In this document: piece after piece, positions 1 to 13,500 of the stretch
How the letters are laid out: every line of letters starts with the position of its first letter
Numbering within the stretch: position 1 is the stretch's first letter
Source: Salvelinus alpinus
Lineage: Eukaryota > Chordata > Actinopteri > Salmoniformes > Salmonidae
Length of the DNA stretch: 64,000 nucleotides
NCBI RefSeq assembly: GCF_045679555.1
Contig: NC_092089.1
Span: 6,605,659 to 6,669,658 of the forward strand
Reading direction: 5' to 3'
Made by a program: the position numbers and the translations under genes
The notes under the pieces: model-generated
Told to the model about the DNA's origin: nothing
The model's input: only the letters and a program-made list of their open reading frames with translations
Databases searched by the model: none

Positions 1-153
1 GGGTTAGGGAACATGGGTTAGGGTTAGGGAACATGGGTTAGGGAACATGGGTTAGGGTTAGGGAACATGGGTTAGGGAACATGGGTTAGGGTTAGGGAAC
101 ATGGGTTAGGGAACATGGGTTAGGGAACATGGGTTAGGGAACATGGGTTAAGG
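1..153 (+). repeat. Telomere-variant minisatellite, left edge
   Basis: The window opens inside the array. The units are GGGTTAGGGAACAT (14 bp) and GGGTTAGGGTTAGGGAACAT (20 bp). Just before the SINE fragment there are four 14-bp units and then a TTAAGG variant. This is the same lead-in seen in front of the three full-length SINEs further on, so this is a homologous site in the same duplicated block. No coding potential. Confidence 0.97.
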
Positions 154-221
154 TTTTTTTTTTTTTTTTTTTTTTTCATGTTATTTTACCAGGTAAGTTG
201 ACTGAGAACACGTTCTCATTT
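154..221 (-). mobile_element. Truncated SINE: 3' tail only
   Basis: A run of 23 T (the A-rich tail read on +) is followed by the last ~45 bp of the same SINE found complete at 2229-2719, up to the sequence ctcattt. The element then stops and TTAGGG repeats begin. The whole 5S-derived head and central body (about 420 bp) are missing. The bases right after the T-run (catgtt) differ from the accgtt of the other copies. The flank to the left is the same unit series as at the complete copies, so this is most likely a deleted duplicate of the same insertion rather than an independent one. Confidence 0.9.
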
Positions 222-261
222 AGGGTTAGGGTTAGGGTTAGGGTTAGGGTTAGGGTTAGGG
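220..261 (+). repeat. Pure TTAGGG patch at the SINE break
   Basis: About six uninterrupted TTAGGG repeats directly abut the truncated SINE and then pass into ordinary AACATGGG-containing units. Runs this long are uncommon in the array, where nearly all units have one or two TTAGGG. Confidence 0.9.
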
Positions 262-2228
262 AACATGGGTTAGAGTTAGGGAACATGGGTTAGGGTTAGG
301 GAACATGGGTTAGGGAACATGGGTTAGGGTTAGGGAACATGGGTTAGGGAACATGGGTTAGGGTTAGGGAACATGGGTTAGGGAACATGGGTTAGGGTTA
401 GGGAACATGGGTTAGGGTTAGGGAACATGGGTTAGGGAACATGGGTTAGGGAACATGGGTTAAGGTTGGGGAACATGGGTTAGGGAACATGGGTTAGGGA
501 ACATGGGTTAGGGTTAGGGAACATGGGATAGGGTTAGGGAACATGGGTTAGGGTTAGGGAACATGGGTTAGGGTTGGGGAACATGGGTTAGGGAACATGG
601 GTTAGGGTTAGGGAACATGGGTTAGGGAACATGGGTTAGGGTTAGGGAACATGGGTTAGGGAACATGGGTTAGGGTTAGGGAACATGGGTTAGGGTTAGG
701 GAACATGGGTTAGGGTTAGGGAACATGGGTTAGGGTTAGGGAACATGGGTTAGGGAACATGGGTTAGGGTTAGGGAACATGGGTTAGGGTTAGGGGACAT
801 GGGTTAGGGTTAGGGAACATGGGTTAGGGTTAGGGGACATGGGTTAGGGTTAGGGAACATGGGTTAAGGTTAGGGAACATGGGTTAGGGTTAGGGAACAT
901 GGTTTAGAGTTAGGGAACATGGGTTAGGGTTAGGGAACATGGGTTAGGGAACATGGGTTAGGGTTAGGGAACATGGGTTAGGGAACATGGGTTAGGGTTA
1001 GGGAACATGGGTTAGGGAACATGGGTTAGGGTTAGGGAACATGGGTTAAGGTTGGGGAACATGGGTTAGGGAACATGGGTTAGGGAACATGGGTTAAGGT
1101 TAGGGAACATGGGTTAGGGTTGGGGAACATGGGTTAGGGTTAGGGAACATGGGTTAAGGTTAGGGAACATGGGTTAGGGAACATGGGTTAGGGAACATGG
1201 GTTAGGGTTAGGGAACATGGGTTAGGGTACATGGGTTAGGGAACATGGGTTAGGGTTAGGGAACATGGGTTAGGGAACATGGGTTAGGGAACATGGGTTA
1301 GGGTTAGGGAACATGGGTTAGGGTACATGGGTTAGGGAACATGGGTTAGGGTTAGGGAACATGGGTTAGGGAACATGGGTTAGGGTTAGGGAACATGGGT
1401 TAGGGAACATGGTTTAGGGAACATGGGTTAGGGTTAGGGAACATGGGTTAGGGTTAGGGAACATGGGTTAAGGTTAGGGAACATGGGTTAGGGTTGGGGA
1501 ACATGGGTTAGGGAACATGGGTTAGGGAACATGGGTTAGGGTTAGGGAACATGGGTTAGGGTTAGGGAACATGGGTTAGGGAACATGGGTTAGGGTTAGG
1601 GAACATGGGTTAGGGTTAGGGAACATGGGTTAGGGGACATGGGTTAGGGAACATGGGTTAGGGTTAGGGAACATGGGTCAGGGGACATGGGTTAGGGTTA
1701 GGGAACATGGGTTAGGGAACATGGGTTAGGGTTAGGGAACATGGGTTAGGGAACATGGGTTAGGGGACATGGGTTAGGGAACATGGGTTAGGGTTAGGGA
1801 ACATGGGTTAGGGAACATGGGTTAGGGTTAGGGAACATGGGTTAGGGTTAGGGAACATGGGTTAGGGTTAGGGAACATGGGTTAGGGGACATGGGTTAGG
1901 GAACATGGGTTAGGGTTAGGGAACATGGGTTAGGGGACAAGGGTTAGGGTTAGGGAACATGGGTTAGGGAACATGGGTTAGGGTTAGGGAACATGGGTTA
2001 GGGAACATGGGTTAGGGTTAGGGAACATGGGTTAGGGAACATGGGTTAGGGTTAGGGAACATGGGTTAGGGAACATGGGTTAGGGTTAGGGAACATGGGT
2101 TAGGGAACATGGGTTAGGGTTAGGGAACATGGGTTAGGGAACATGGGTTAGGGTTAGGGAACATGGGTTAGGGAACATGGGTTAGGGAACATGGGTTAGG
2201 GAACATGGGTTAGGGAACATGGGTTAAG
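262..2228 (+). repeat. Telomere-variant minisatellite, block before first full SINE
   Basis: Continuous array of (TTAGGG)1-2-AACATGGG units with no gene. Diagnostic variants include GGATAG at 525, GGTTTAGAG near 901, several GGTACATGG between 1228 and 1322, and GGGGACAT near 793, 833, 1634, 1681 and 1883. The order of one- and two-hexamer units is irregular over short distances but repeats elsewhere in the window; for example, the GGTTTAGAG context recurs near 33471, 51411 and 53031. Confidence 0.97.
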
Positions 2229-2409
2229 GTTTTGTTTTTTGTTTTTTGTTTTTTACCGTTATTTTACCAGGTAAGTTGACTGAGAACACGTTCTCATTTG
2301 CAGCAACGACCTGGGGAATAGTTACAGGGGAGAGGAGGGGGATGAATGAGCCAATTGTAAACTGGGGATTATTAGGTGACCGTGATGGTTGAGGGCCAGA
2401 TTGGGAATT

Positions 2410-2443
<34 letters not shown>

Positions 2444-2719
2444 ACGATAAGTGCCATGGGATCTTTAATGACCTCAGAGAGTCAGGACACCCGTTTAACG
2501 TCCCATCCGAAAGACGGCACCCTACACAGAGCAGTGTCCCCAATCACTGCCCTGGGGCATTGGGATCTTTGTTTAGACCAGAGGAAAGAGTGCCTCCTAC
2601 TGGCCCTCCAACACCACTTCCAGCAGCACCTGGTCTCCCATCCAGGGACTGACCAGGACCAACCCTGCTTAGCTTCAGAAGCAAGCCAGCAGTGGTATGC
2701 AGGGTGGTATGCTGCTGGC
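2229..2719 (-). mobile_element. 5S rRNA-derived SINE, full length (copy 1)
   Basis: Read on the minus strand the element starts near 2719 with sequence like the start of 5S rRNA (cataccaccctg). It has a 5S-like internal promoter: box A-like AAGCTAAGCAGGGTT (2661-2675) and box C-like TGGATGGGAGACC (2632-2644). A central body of about 280 bp follows, then a 3' tail containing gagaacgtgttctc and an A-rich end (CAAAAAA repeats at 2229-2254). This architecture matches 5S-headed SINEs such as OS-SINE1 of salmonids; that family name is from memory. Such elements are transcribed by RNA polymerase III and moved by a partner LINE. Target-site duplications cannot be told apart from the surrounding repeat. 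The short open frames in it are not genes. Confidence 0.85.
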
Positions 2720-4674
2720 AGGGAACATGGGTTAGGGAACATGGGTTAGGGTTAGGGAACATGGATTAGGGAACATGGGTTAGGGTTAGGGAACATGGGT
2801 TAGGGTTAGGGAACATGGGTTAAGGTTAGGGAACATTGGTTAGGGAACATGGGTTAGGGTTAGGGGACATGGGTTAGGGAACATGGGTTAGGGAACATGG
2901 GTTAGGGAACATGGGTTAGGGAACATGGGGTAGGGTTAGGGAACATGGGTTAGGGTTAGGGAACATGGGTTAGGGTTAGGGAACATGGGTTAGGGTTAGG
3001 GAACATGGGTTAGGGTTGGGGAACATGGGTTAGGGTTAGGGGACATGGGTTAGGGAACATGGGTTAGGGAACATGGGTTAGGGTTAGGGAACATGGGTTA
3101 AGGTTAGGGAACATGGGTTAGGGTTAGGGAACATGGGTTAAGGTTAGGGAACATGGATTAGGGTTAGGGAACATGGGTTAGGGTTAGGGAACATGGGTTA
3201 GGGAACATGGGTTAGGGTTAGGGAACATGGGTTAGGGTTAGGGAACATGGGTTAGGGAACATGGGTTAGGGAACATGGGTTAGGGAACATGGGTTAGGGT
3301 TAGGGAACATGGGTTAGGGTTAGGGAACATGGGTTAGGGAACATGGGTTAGGGTTAGGGAACATGGGTTAGGGTTAGGGAACATGGGATAGGGTTAGGGA
3401 ACATGGGTTAGGGTTAGGGAACATGGGTTAGGGTTGGGGAACATGGGTTAGGGAACATGGGTTAGGGTTAGGGAACATGGGTTAGGGAACATGGGTTAGA
3501 GTTAGGGAACATGGGTTAGGGAACATGGGTTAGGGTTAGGGAACATGGGTTAGGGTTAGGGAACATGGGTTAGGGTTAGGGAACATGGGTTAGGGTTAGG
3601 GAACATGGGTTAGGGAACATGGGTTAGGGTTAGGGAACATGGGTTAGGGTTAGGGGACATGGGTTAGGGTTAGGGAACATGGGTTAAGGTTAGGGAACAT
3701 GGGTTAGGGTTAGGGAACATGGGTTAGAGTTAGGGAACATGGGTTAGGGTTAGGGAACATGGGTTAGGGAACATGGGTTAGGGTTAGGGAACATGGGTTA
3801 GGGAACATGGGTTAGGGTTAGGGAACATGGGTTAGGGAACATGGGTTAGGGTTAGGGAACATGGGTTAGGGTTAGGGAACATGGGTTAGGGAACATGGGT
3901 TAGGGAACATGGGTTAAGGTTGGGGAACATGGGTTAGGGAACATGGGTTAGGGAACATGGGTTAGGGTTAAGGAACATGGGATAGGGTTAGGGAACATGG
4001 GTTAGGGTTAGGGAACATGGGTTAGGGTTGGGGAACATGGGTTAGGGAACATGGGTTAGGGTTAGGGAACATGGGTTAGGGAACATGGGTTAGGGTTAGG
4101 GAACATGGGTTAGGGAACATGGGTTAGGGTTAGGGAACATGGGTTAGGGTTAGGGAACATGGGTTAGGGTTAGGGAACATGGGTTAGGGTTAGGGAACAT
4201 GGGTTAGGGAACATGGGTTAGGGAACATGGGTTAGGGTTAGGGGACATGGGTTAGGGTTAGGGAACATGGGTTAAGGTTAGGGAACATGGGTTAGGGTTA
4301 GGGAACATGGGTTAGAGTTAGGGAACATGGGTTAGGGTTAGGGAACATGGGTTAGGGAACATGGGTTAGGGTTAGGGAACATGGGTTAGGGAACATGGGT
4401 TAGGGTTAGGGAACATGGGTTAGGGAACATGGGTTAGGGTTAGGGAACATGGGTTAAGGTTGGGGAACATGGGTTAGGGAACATGGGTTAGGGAACATGG
4501 GTTAAGGTTAGGGAACATGGGTTAGGGTTGGGGAACATGGGTTAGGGTTAGGGAACATGGGTTAAGGTTAGGGAACATGGGTTAGGGAACATGGGTTAGG
4601 GAACATGGGTTAGGGTTAGGGAACATGGGTTAGGGAACATGGGTTAGGGAACATGGGTTAGGGTTAGGGAACAT

Positions 4675-7569
4675 GGGATAGGGTTAGGGAACATGGGTTA
4701 GGGTTAGGGAACATGGGTTAGGGTTGGGGAACATGGGTTAGGGAACATGGGTTAGGGTTAGGGAACATGGGTTAGGGAACATGGGTTAGAGTTAGGGAAC
4801 ATGGGTTAGGGAACATGGGTTAGGGTTAGGGAACATGGGTTAGGGTTAGGGAACATGGGTTAGGGTTAGGGAACATGGGTTAGGGTTAGGGAACATGGGT
4901 TAGGGAACATGGGTTAGGGTTAGGGAACATGGGTTAGGGTTAGGGGACATGGGTTAGGGTTAGGGAACATGGGTTAAGGTTAGGGAACATGGGTTAGGGT
5001 TAGGGAACATGGGTTAGAGTTAGGGAACATGGGTTAGGGTTAGGGAACATGGGTTAGGGAACATGGGTTAGGGTTAGGGAACATGGGTTAGGGAACATGG
5101 GTTAGGGTTAGGGAACATGGGTTAGGGTTAGGGAACATGGGTTAGGGAACATGGGTTAGGGAACATGGGTTAAGGTTGGGGAACATGGGTTAGGGAACAT
5201 GGGTTAGGGAACATGGGTTAGGGTTAAGGAACATGGGATAGGGTTAGGGAACATGGGTTAGGGTTAGGGAACATGGGTTAGGGTTGGGGAACATGGGTTA
5301 GGGAACATGGGTTAGGGTTAGGGAACATGGGTTAGGGAACATGGGTTAGGGTTAGGGAACATGGGTTAGGGAACATGGGTTAGGGTTAGGGAACATGGGT
5401 TAGGGTTAGGGAACATGGGTTAGGGTTAGGGAACATGGGTTAGGGTTAGGGAACATGGGTTAGGGAACATGGGTTAGGGAACATGGGTTAGGGTTAGGGG
5501 ACATGGGTTAGGGTTAGGGAACATGGGTTAAGGTTAGGGAACATGGGTTAGGGTTAGGGAACATGGGTTAGAGTTAGGGAACATGGGTTAGGGTTAGGGA
5601 ACATGGGTTAGGGAACATGGGTTAGGGTTAGGGAACATGGGTTAGGGAACATGGGTTAGGGTTAGGGAACATGGGTTAGGGAACATGGGTTAGGGTTAGG
5701 GAACATGGGTTAAGGTTGGGGAACATGGGTTAGGGAACATGGGTTAGGGAACATGGGTTAAGGTTAGGGAACATGGGTTAGGGTTGGGGAACATGGGTTA
5801 GGGTTAGGGAACATGGGTTAAGGTTAGGGAACATGGGTTAGGGAACATGGGTTAGGGAACATGGGTTAGGGTTAGGGAACATGGGTTAGGGAACATGGGT
5901 TAGGGAACATGGGTTAGGGAACATGGGTTAGGGTTAGGGAACATGGGTTAGGGGACATGGGTTAGGGTTAGGGAACATGGGTTAGGGAACATGGGTTAGG
6001 GTTAGGGAACATGGGTTAGGGAACATGGGTTAGGGTTAGGGAACATGGGTTAGGGAACATGGGTTAGGGAACATGGGTTAGGGTTAGGGAACATGGGTTA
6101 GGGAACATGGGTTAGGGTTAGGGAACATGGGTTAGGGAACATGGGTTAGGGAACATGGGTTAGGGAACATGGGTTAGGGAACATGGGTTAGGGAACATGG
6201 GTTAGGGAACATGGGGTAGGGTTAGGGAACATGGGTTAGGGTTAGGGAACATGGGTTAGGGTTAGGGAACATGGGTTAGGGTTAGGGAACATGGGTTAGG
6301 GTTGGGGAACATGGGTTAGGGTTAGGGGACATGGGTTAGGGAACATGGGTTAGGGAACATGGGTTAGGGTTAGGGAACATGGGTTAAGGTTAGGGAACAT
6401 GGGTTAGGGTTAGGGAACATGGGTTAAGGTTAGGGAACATGGGTTAGGGTTAGGGTTAGGGTTAGGGTTAGGGTTAGGGAACATGGGTTAGGGAACATGG
6501 GTTAGGGAACATGGGTTAGGGTTAGGGTTAGGGAACATGGGTTAGGGTTAGGGAACATGGGTTAGGGAACATGGGTTAGGGTTAGGGAACATGGGTTAGG
6601 GTTAGGGAACATGGGATAGGTTAGGGAACATGGGTTAGGGTTAGGGAACATGGGTTAGGGTTGGGGAACATGGGTTAGGGAACATGGGTTAGGGTTAGGG
6701 AACATGGGTTAGGGAACATGGGTTAGAGTTAGGGAACATGGGTTAGGGAACATGGGTTAGGGTTAGGGAACATGGGTTAGGGTTAGGGAACATGGGTTAG
6801 GGTTAGGGAACATGGGTTAGGGTTAGGGAACATGGGTTAGGGAACATGGGTTAGGGTTAGGGAACATGGGTTAGGGTTAGGGAACATGGGTTAAGGTTAG
6901 GGAACATGGGTTAGGGAACATGGGTTAGGGAACATGGGTTAGGGTTAGGGAACATGGGTTAGGGAACATGGGTTAGGGAACATGGGTTAGGGTTAGGGAA
7001 CATGGGATAGGGTTAGGGAACATGGGTTAGGGTTAGGGAACATGGGTTAGGGTTGGGGAACATGGGTTAGGGAACATGGGTTAGGGTTAGGGAACATGGG
7101 TTAGGGAACATGGGTTAGAGTTAGGGAACATGGGTTAGGGAACATGGGTTAGGGTTAGGGAACATGGGTTAGGGTTAGGGAACATGGGTTAGGGTTAGGG
7201 AACATGGGTTAGGGTTAGGGAACATGGGTTAGGGAACATGGGTTAGGGTTAGGGAACATGGGTTAGGGTTAGGGGACATGGGTTAGGGTTAGGGAACATG
7301 GGTTAAGGTTAGGGAACATGGGTTAGGGTTAGGGAACATGGGTTAGAGTTAGGGAACATGGGTTAGGGTTAGGGAACATGGGTTAGGGAACATGGGTTAG
7401 GGTTAGGGAACATGGGTTAGGGAACATGGGTTAGGGTTAGGGAACATGGGTTAGGGTTAGGGAACATGGGTTAGGGAACATGGGTTAGGGAACATGGGTT
7501 AAGGTTGGGGAACATGGGTTAGGGAACATGGGTTAGGGAACATGGGTTAGGGTTAAGGAACATGGGATA
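4675..7569 (+). repeat. Direct long-range duplication, 2,329-bp shift
   Basis: Rare variants recur at one constant shift: GGATAG at 4675 and 7004, the unusual TTAAGGA at 5224 and 7553, and GGATAG at 5235 and 7564. A constant shift with matching rare variants means a segment of about 2.3 kb was duplicated in tandem. The exact block ends cannot be set by eye. Confidence 0.8.
6444..6479 (+). repeat. Six pure TTAGGG hexamers inside the array
   Basis: An uninterrupted run of six TTAGGG. Similar runs lie at 8767-8790 (four), 45141-45176 (six) and 47723-47752 (five). The last two share the same neighbourhood (a TTAAGG-TTGGGG unit follows each), so they are duplicates of one event. Confidence 0.9.
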
Positions 7570-10500
7570 GGGTTAGGGAACATGGGTTAGGGTTAGGGAA
7601 CATGGGTTAGGGTTGGGGAACATGGGTTAGGGAACATGGGTTAGGGTTAGGGAACATGGGTTAGGGAACATGGGTTAGGGTTAGGGAACATGGGTTAGGG
7701 AACATGGGTTAGGGTTAGGGAACATGGGTTAGGGTTAGGGAACATGGGTTAGGGTTAGGGAACATGGGTTAGGGAACATGGGTTAGGGAACATGGGTTAG
7801 GGTTAGGGGACATGGGTTAGGGTTAGGGAACATGGGTTAAGGTTAGGGAACATGGGTTAGGGTTAGGGAACATGGGTTAGAGTTAGGGAACATGGGTTAG
7901 GGTTAGGGAACATGGGTTAGGGAACATGGGTTAGGGTTAGGGAACATGGGTTAGGGAACATGGGTTAGGGTTAGGGAACATGGGTTAGGGAACATGGGTT
8001 AGGGTTAGGGAACATGGGTTAAGGTTGGGGAACATGGGTTAGGGAACATGGGTTAGGGAACATGGGTTAAGGTTAGGGAACATGGGTTAGGGTTGGGGAA
8101 CATGGGTTAGGGTTAGGGAACATGGGTTAAGGTTAGGGAACATGGGTTAGGGAACATGGGTTAGGGAACATGGGTTAGGGTTAGGGAACATGGGTTAGGG
8201 AACATGGGTTAGGGAACATGGGTTAGGGAACATGGGTTAGGGTTAGGGAACATGGGTTAGGGGACATGGGTTAGGGTTAGGGAACATGGGTTAGGGAACA
8301 TGGGTTAGGGTTAGGGAACATGGGTTAGGGAACATGGGTTAGGGTTAGGGAACATGGGTTAGGGAACATGGGTTAGGGAACATGGGTTAGGGTTAGGGAA
8401 CATGGGTTAGGGAACATGGGTTAGGGTTAGGGAACATGGGTTAGGGAACATGGGTTAGGGAACATGGGTTAGGGAACATGGGTTAGGGAACATGGGTTAG
8501 GGAACATGGGTTAGGGAACATGGGTTAGGGAACATTCGGTAGGGTTAGGGAACATGGGTTAGGGTTAGGGAACATGGGTTAGGGTTAGGGAACATGGGTT
8601 AGGGTTAGGGAACATGGGTTAGGGTTGGGGAACATGGGTTAGGGTTAGGGGACATGGGTTAGGGAACATGGGTTAGGGAACATGGGTTAGGGTTAGGGAA
8701 CATGGGTTAAGGTTAGGGAACATGGGTTAGGGTTAGGGAACATGGGTTAAGGTTAGGGAACATGGGTTAGGGTTAGGGTTAGGGTTAGGGAACATGGGTT
8801 AGGGAACATGGGTTAGGGAACATGGGTTAGGGTTAGGGAACATGGGTTAGGGTTAGGGAACATGGGTTAGGGAACATGGGTTAGGGTTAGGGAACATGGG
8901 TTAGGGTTAGGGAACATGGGATAGGGTTAGGGAACATGGGTTAGGGTTAGGGAACATGGGTTAGGGTTGGGGAACATGGGTTAGGGAACATGGGTTAGGG
9001 TTAGGGAACATGGGTTAGGGAACATGGGTTAGAGTTAGGGAACATGGGTTAGGGAACATGGGTTAGGGTTAGGGAACATGGGTTAGGGTTAGGGAACATG
9101 GGTTAGGGTTAGGGAACATGGGTTAGGGTTAGGGAACATGGGTTAGGGAACATGGGTTAGGGTTAGGGAACATGGGTTAGGGTTAGGGGACATGGGTTAG
9201 GGTTAGGGAACATGGGTTAAGGTTAGGGAACATGGGTTAGGGTTAGGGAACATGGGTTAGAGTTAGGGAACATGGGTTAGGGTTAGGGAACATGGGTTAG
9301 GGAACATGGGTTAGGGTTAGGGAACATGGGTTAGGGAACATGGGTTAGGGTTAGGGAACATGGGTTAGGGAACATGGGTTAGGGTTAGGGAACATGGGTT
9401 AGGGTTAGGGAACATGGGTTAGGGAACATGGGTTAGGGAACATGGGTTAAGGTTGGGGAACATGGGTTAGGGAACATGGGTTAGGGAACATGGGTTAGGG
9501 TTAGGGAACATGGGATAGGGTTAGGGAACATGGGTTAGGGTTAGGGAACATGGGTTAGGGTTGGGGAACATGGGTTAGGGAACATGGGTTAGGGTTAGGG
9601 AACATGGGTTAGGGAACATGGGTTAGGGTTAGGGAACATGGGTTAGGGAACATGGGTTAGGGTTAGGGAACATGGGTTAGGGTTAGGGAACATGGGTTAG
9701 GGTTAGGGAACATGGGTTAGGGTTAGGGAACATGGGTTAGGGAACATGGGTTAGGGAACATGGGTTAGGGTTAGGGGACATGGGTTAGGGTTAGGGAACA
9801 TGGGTTAAGGTTAGGGAACATGGGTTAGGGTTAGGGAACATGGGTTAGAGTTAGGGAACATGGGTTAGGGTTAGGGAACATGGGTTAGGGAACATGGGTT
9901 AGGGTTAGGGAACATGGGTTAGGGAACATGGGTTAGGGTTAGGGAACATGGGTTAGGGAACATGGGTTAGGGTTAGGGAACATGGGTTAAGGTTGGGGAA
10001 CATGGGTTAGGGAACATGGGTTAGGGAACATGGGTTAAGGTTAGGGAACATGGGTTAGGGTTGGGGAACATGGGTTAGGGTTAGGGAACATGGGTTAAGG
10101 TTAGGGAACATGGGTTAGGGAACATGGGTTAGGGAACATGGGTTAGGGAACATGGGTTAGGGAACATGGGTTAGGGAACATGGGTTAGGGTTAGGGAACA
10201 TGGGTTAGGGAACATGGGTTAGGGAACATGGGTTAGGGAACATGGGTTAGGGTTAGGGAACATGGGTTAAGGTTAGGGAACATGGGTTAGGGAACATGGG
10301 TTAGGGAACATGGGTTAGGGTTAGGGAACATGGGTTAGGGTTAGGGAACATGGGTTAGGGAACATGGGTTAGGGTTAGGGAACATGGGTTAGGGTTAGGG
10401 AACATGGGTTAGGGAACATGGGTTAGGGTTAGGGAACATGGGTTAGGGAACATGGGTTAGGGTTAGGGAACATGGGTTAGGGTTAGGGAACATGGGTTAG

Positions 10501-13500
10501 GGTTAGGGAACATGGGTTAAGGTTAGGGAACATGGGTTAGGGAACATGGGTTAAGGTTAGGGAACATGGGTTAGGGAACATGGGTTAAGGTTAGGGAACA
10601 TGGGTTAGGGTTAGGGAACATGGGTTAGGGTTAGGGAACATGGGTTAGGGTTAGGGAACATGGGTTAGGGAACATGGGTTAGGGTTAGGGAACATGGGTT
10701 AAGGTTAGGGAACATGGGTTAGGGTTAGGGAACATGGGTTAGGGAACATGGGTTAGGGTTAGGGAACATGGGTTAAGGTTAGGGAACATGGGTTAGGGTT
10801 AGGGAACATGGGTTAGGGTTAGGGAACATGGGATAGGGAACATGGGTTAGGGTTAGGGAACATGGGTTAGGGTTAGGGAACATGGGTTAAGGTTAGGGAA
10901 CATGGGTTAGGGAACATGGGTTAGGGAACATGGGTTAGGGTTAGGGAACATGGGTTAGGGTTAGGGAACATGGGTTAGGGTTAGGGAACATGGGTTAGGG
11001 AACATGGGTTAGGGAACATGGGTTAGGGAACATGGGTTAGGGTTAGGGAACATGGGTTAGGGTTAGGGAACATGGGTTAGGGTTAGGGAACATGGGTTAG
11101 GGTTAGGGGACATGGGTTAGGGTTAGGGAACATGGGTTAGGGAACATGGGTTAGGGAACACGGGTTAGGGAACATGGGTTAGGGAACATGGGTTAGGGTT
11201 AGGGAACATGGGTTAGGGTTAGGGAACATGGGTTAGGGAACATGGGTTAGGGTTAGGGAACATGGGTTAAGGTTAGGGAACATGGGTTAGGGTTAGGGAA
11301 CATGGGTTAGGGAACATGGGTTAGGGTTAGGGAACATGGGTTAAGGTTAGGGAACATGGGTTAGGGTTAGGGAACATGGGTTAGGGTTAGGGAACATGGG
11401 ATAGGGAACATGGGTTAGGGTTAGGGAACATGGGTTAGGGTTAGGGAACATGGGTTAAGGTTAGGGAACATGGGTTAGGGAACATGGGTTAGGGAACATG
11501 GGTTAGGGTTAGGGAACATGGGTTAGGGTTAGGGAACATGGGTTAGGGTTAGGGAACATGGGTTAGGGAACATGGGTTAGGGAACATGGGTTAGGGAACA
11601 TGGGTTAGGGTTAGGGAACATGGGTTAGGGTTAGGGAACATGGGTTAGGGTTAGGGAACATGGGTTAGGGTTAGGGGACATGGGTTAGGGTTAGGGAACA
11701 TGGGTTAGGGAACACGGGTTAGGGAACATGGGTTAGGGAACATGGGTTAGGGTTAGGGAACATTGGTTAGGGTTAGGGAACATGGGTTAGGGAACATGGG
11801 TTAGGGAACATGGGTTAGGGTTAGGGAACATGGGTTAGGGTTAGGGAACATGGGTTAAGGTTAGGGAACATGGGTTAGGGAACATGGGTTAGGGTTAGGG
11901 AACATGGGTTAGGGTTAGGGAACATGGGTTAGGGAACATGGGTTAGGGTTAGGGAACATGGGTTAAGGTTAGGGAACATGGGTTAGGGTTAGGGAACATG
12001 GGTTAGGGAACATGGGTTAGGGAACATGGGTTAGGGAACATGGGTTAGGGTTAGGGAACATGGGTTAGGGTACATGGGTTAGGGAACATGGGTTAGGGTT
12101 AGGGAACATGGGTTAGGGAACATGGGTTAGGGAACATGGGTTAGGGAACATGGTTTAGGGAACATGGGTTAGGGTTAGGGAACATGGGTTAGGGTTAGGG
12201 AACATGGGTTAAGGTTAGGGAACATGGGTTAGGGAACATGGGTTAAGGTTAGGGAACATGGGTTAGGGTTAGGGAAAATGGGTTAAGGTTAGGGAACATG
12301 GGTTAGGGAACATGGGTTAGGGTTAGGGAACATGGGTTAGGGAACATGGGTTAGGGAACATGGGTTAGGGTTAGGGAACATGGGTTAGGGTTAGGGAACA
12401 TGGGTTAGGGTTGGGGAACATGGGTTAGGGAACATGGGTTAGGGTTAGGGAACATGGGTTAGGGTTAGGGAACATGGGTTAGGGTTAGGGAACATGGGTT
12501 AGGGGACATGGGTTAGGGTTAGGGAACATGGGTTAGGGTTAGGGAACATGGGTTAAGGTTAGGGAACATGGGTTAGGGAACATGGGTTAGGGTTAGGGAA
12601 CATGGGTTAGGGAACATGGGTTAGGGTTAGGGAACATGGGTTAGGGTTAGGGAACATGGGTTAAGGTTAGGGAACATTGGTTAGGGAACATGGGTTAGGG
12701 TTAGGGGACATGGGTTAGGGAACATGGGTTAGGGAACATGGGTTAGGGGACATGGGTTAGGGTTAGGGAACATGGGTTAGGGTTAGGGAACATGGGGTAG
12801 GGTTAGGGAACATGGGTTAGGGTTAGGGAACATGGGTTAGGGTTAGGGAACATGGGTTAGGGTTAGGGAACATGGGTTAGGGTTGGGGAACATGGGTTAA
12901 GGTTAGGGAACATGGGTTAGGGTTAGGGGACATGGGTTAGGGAACATGGGTTAGGGAACATGGGTTAGGGTTAGGGAACATGGGTTAAGGTTAGGGATCA
13001 TGGGTTAGGGTTAGGGAACATGGGTTAAGGTTAGGGAACATGGGTTAGGGTTAGGGAACATGGGTTAGGGTTAGGGAACATGGGTTAGGGAACATGGGTT
13101 AGGGTTAGGGAACATGGGTTAGGGTTAGGGAACATGGGTTAGGGAACATGGGTTAGGGAACATGGGTTAGGGAACATGGGTTAGGGTTAGGGAACATGGG
13201 TTAGGGTTAGGGAACATGGGTTAGGGTTAGGGAACATGGGTTAGGGTTGGGGAACATGGGTTAGGGTTAGGGGACATGGGTTAGGGAACATGGGTTAGGG
13301 AACATGGGTTAGGGTTAGGGAACATGGGTTAAGGTTAGGGAACATGGGTTAGGGTTAGGGAACATGGGTTAAGGTTAGGGAACATGGGTTAGGGTTAGGG
13401 AACATGGGTTAGGGTTAGGGAACATGGGTTAGGGAACATGGGTTAGGGAACATGGGTTAGGGTTAGGGAACATGGGTTAGGGTTAGGGAACATGGGTTAG

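Noticed and set aside
1..2228. A genuine terminal telomere at the left window edge
   Set aside because: Orientation is wrong for a left end (GGGTTA on +), and the units carry AACATGGG.
2600..2719. A 5S rRNA gene
   Set aside because: Only parts match 5S rRNA, internal sequence is altered, and it continues into a SINE body and A-rich tail; it is the SINE head.
2224..2762. Short open frames on both strands in the SINE (also at 20781-21319 and 34769-35307)
   Set aside because: They overlap in several frames, run into array repeats and lie within a non-coding 5S-derived SINE. Repetition at three sites reflects duplication of the SINE.
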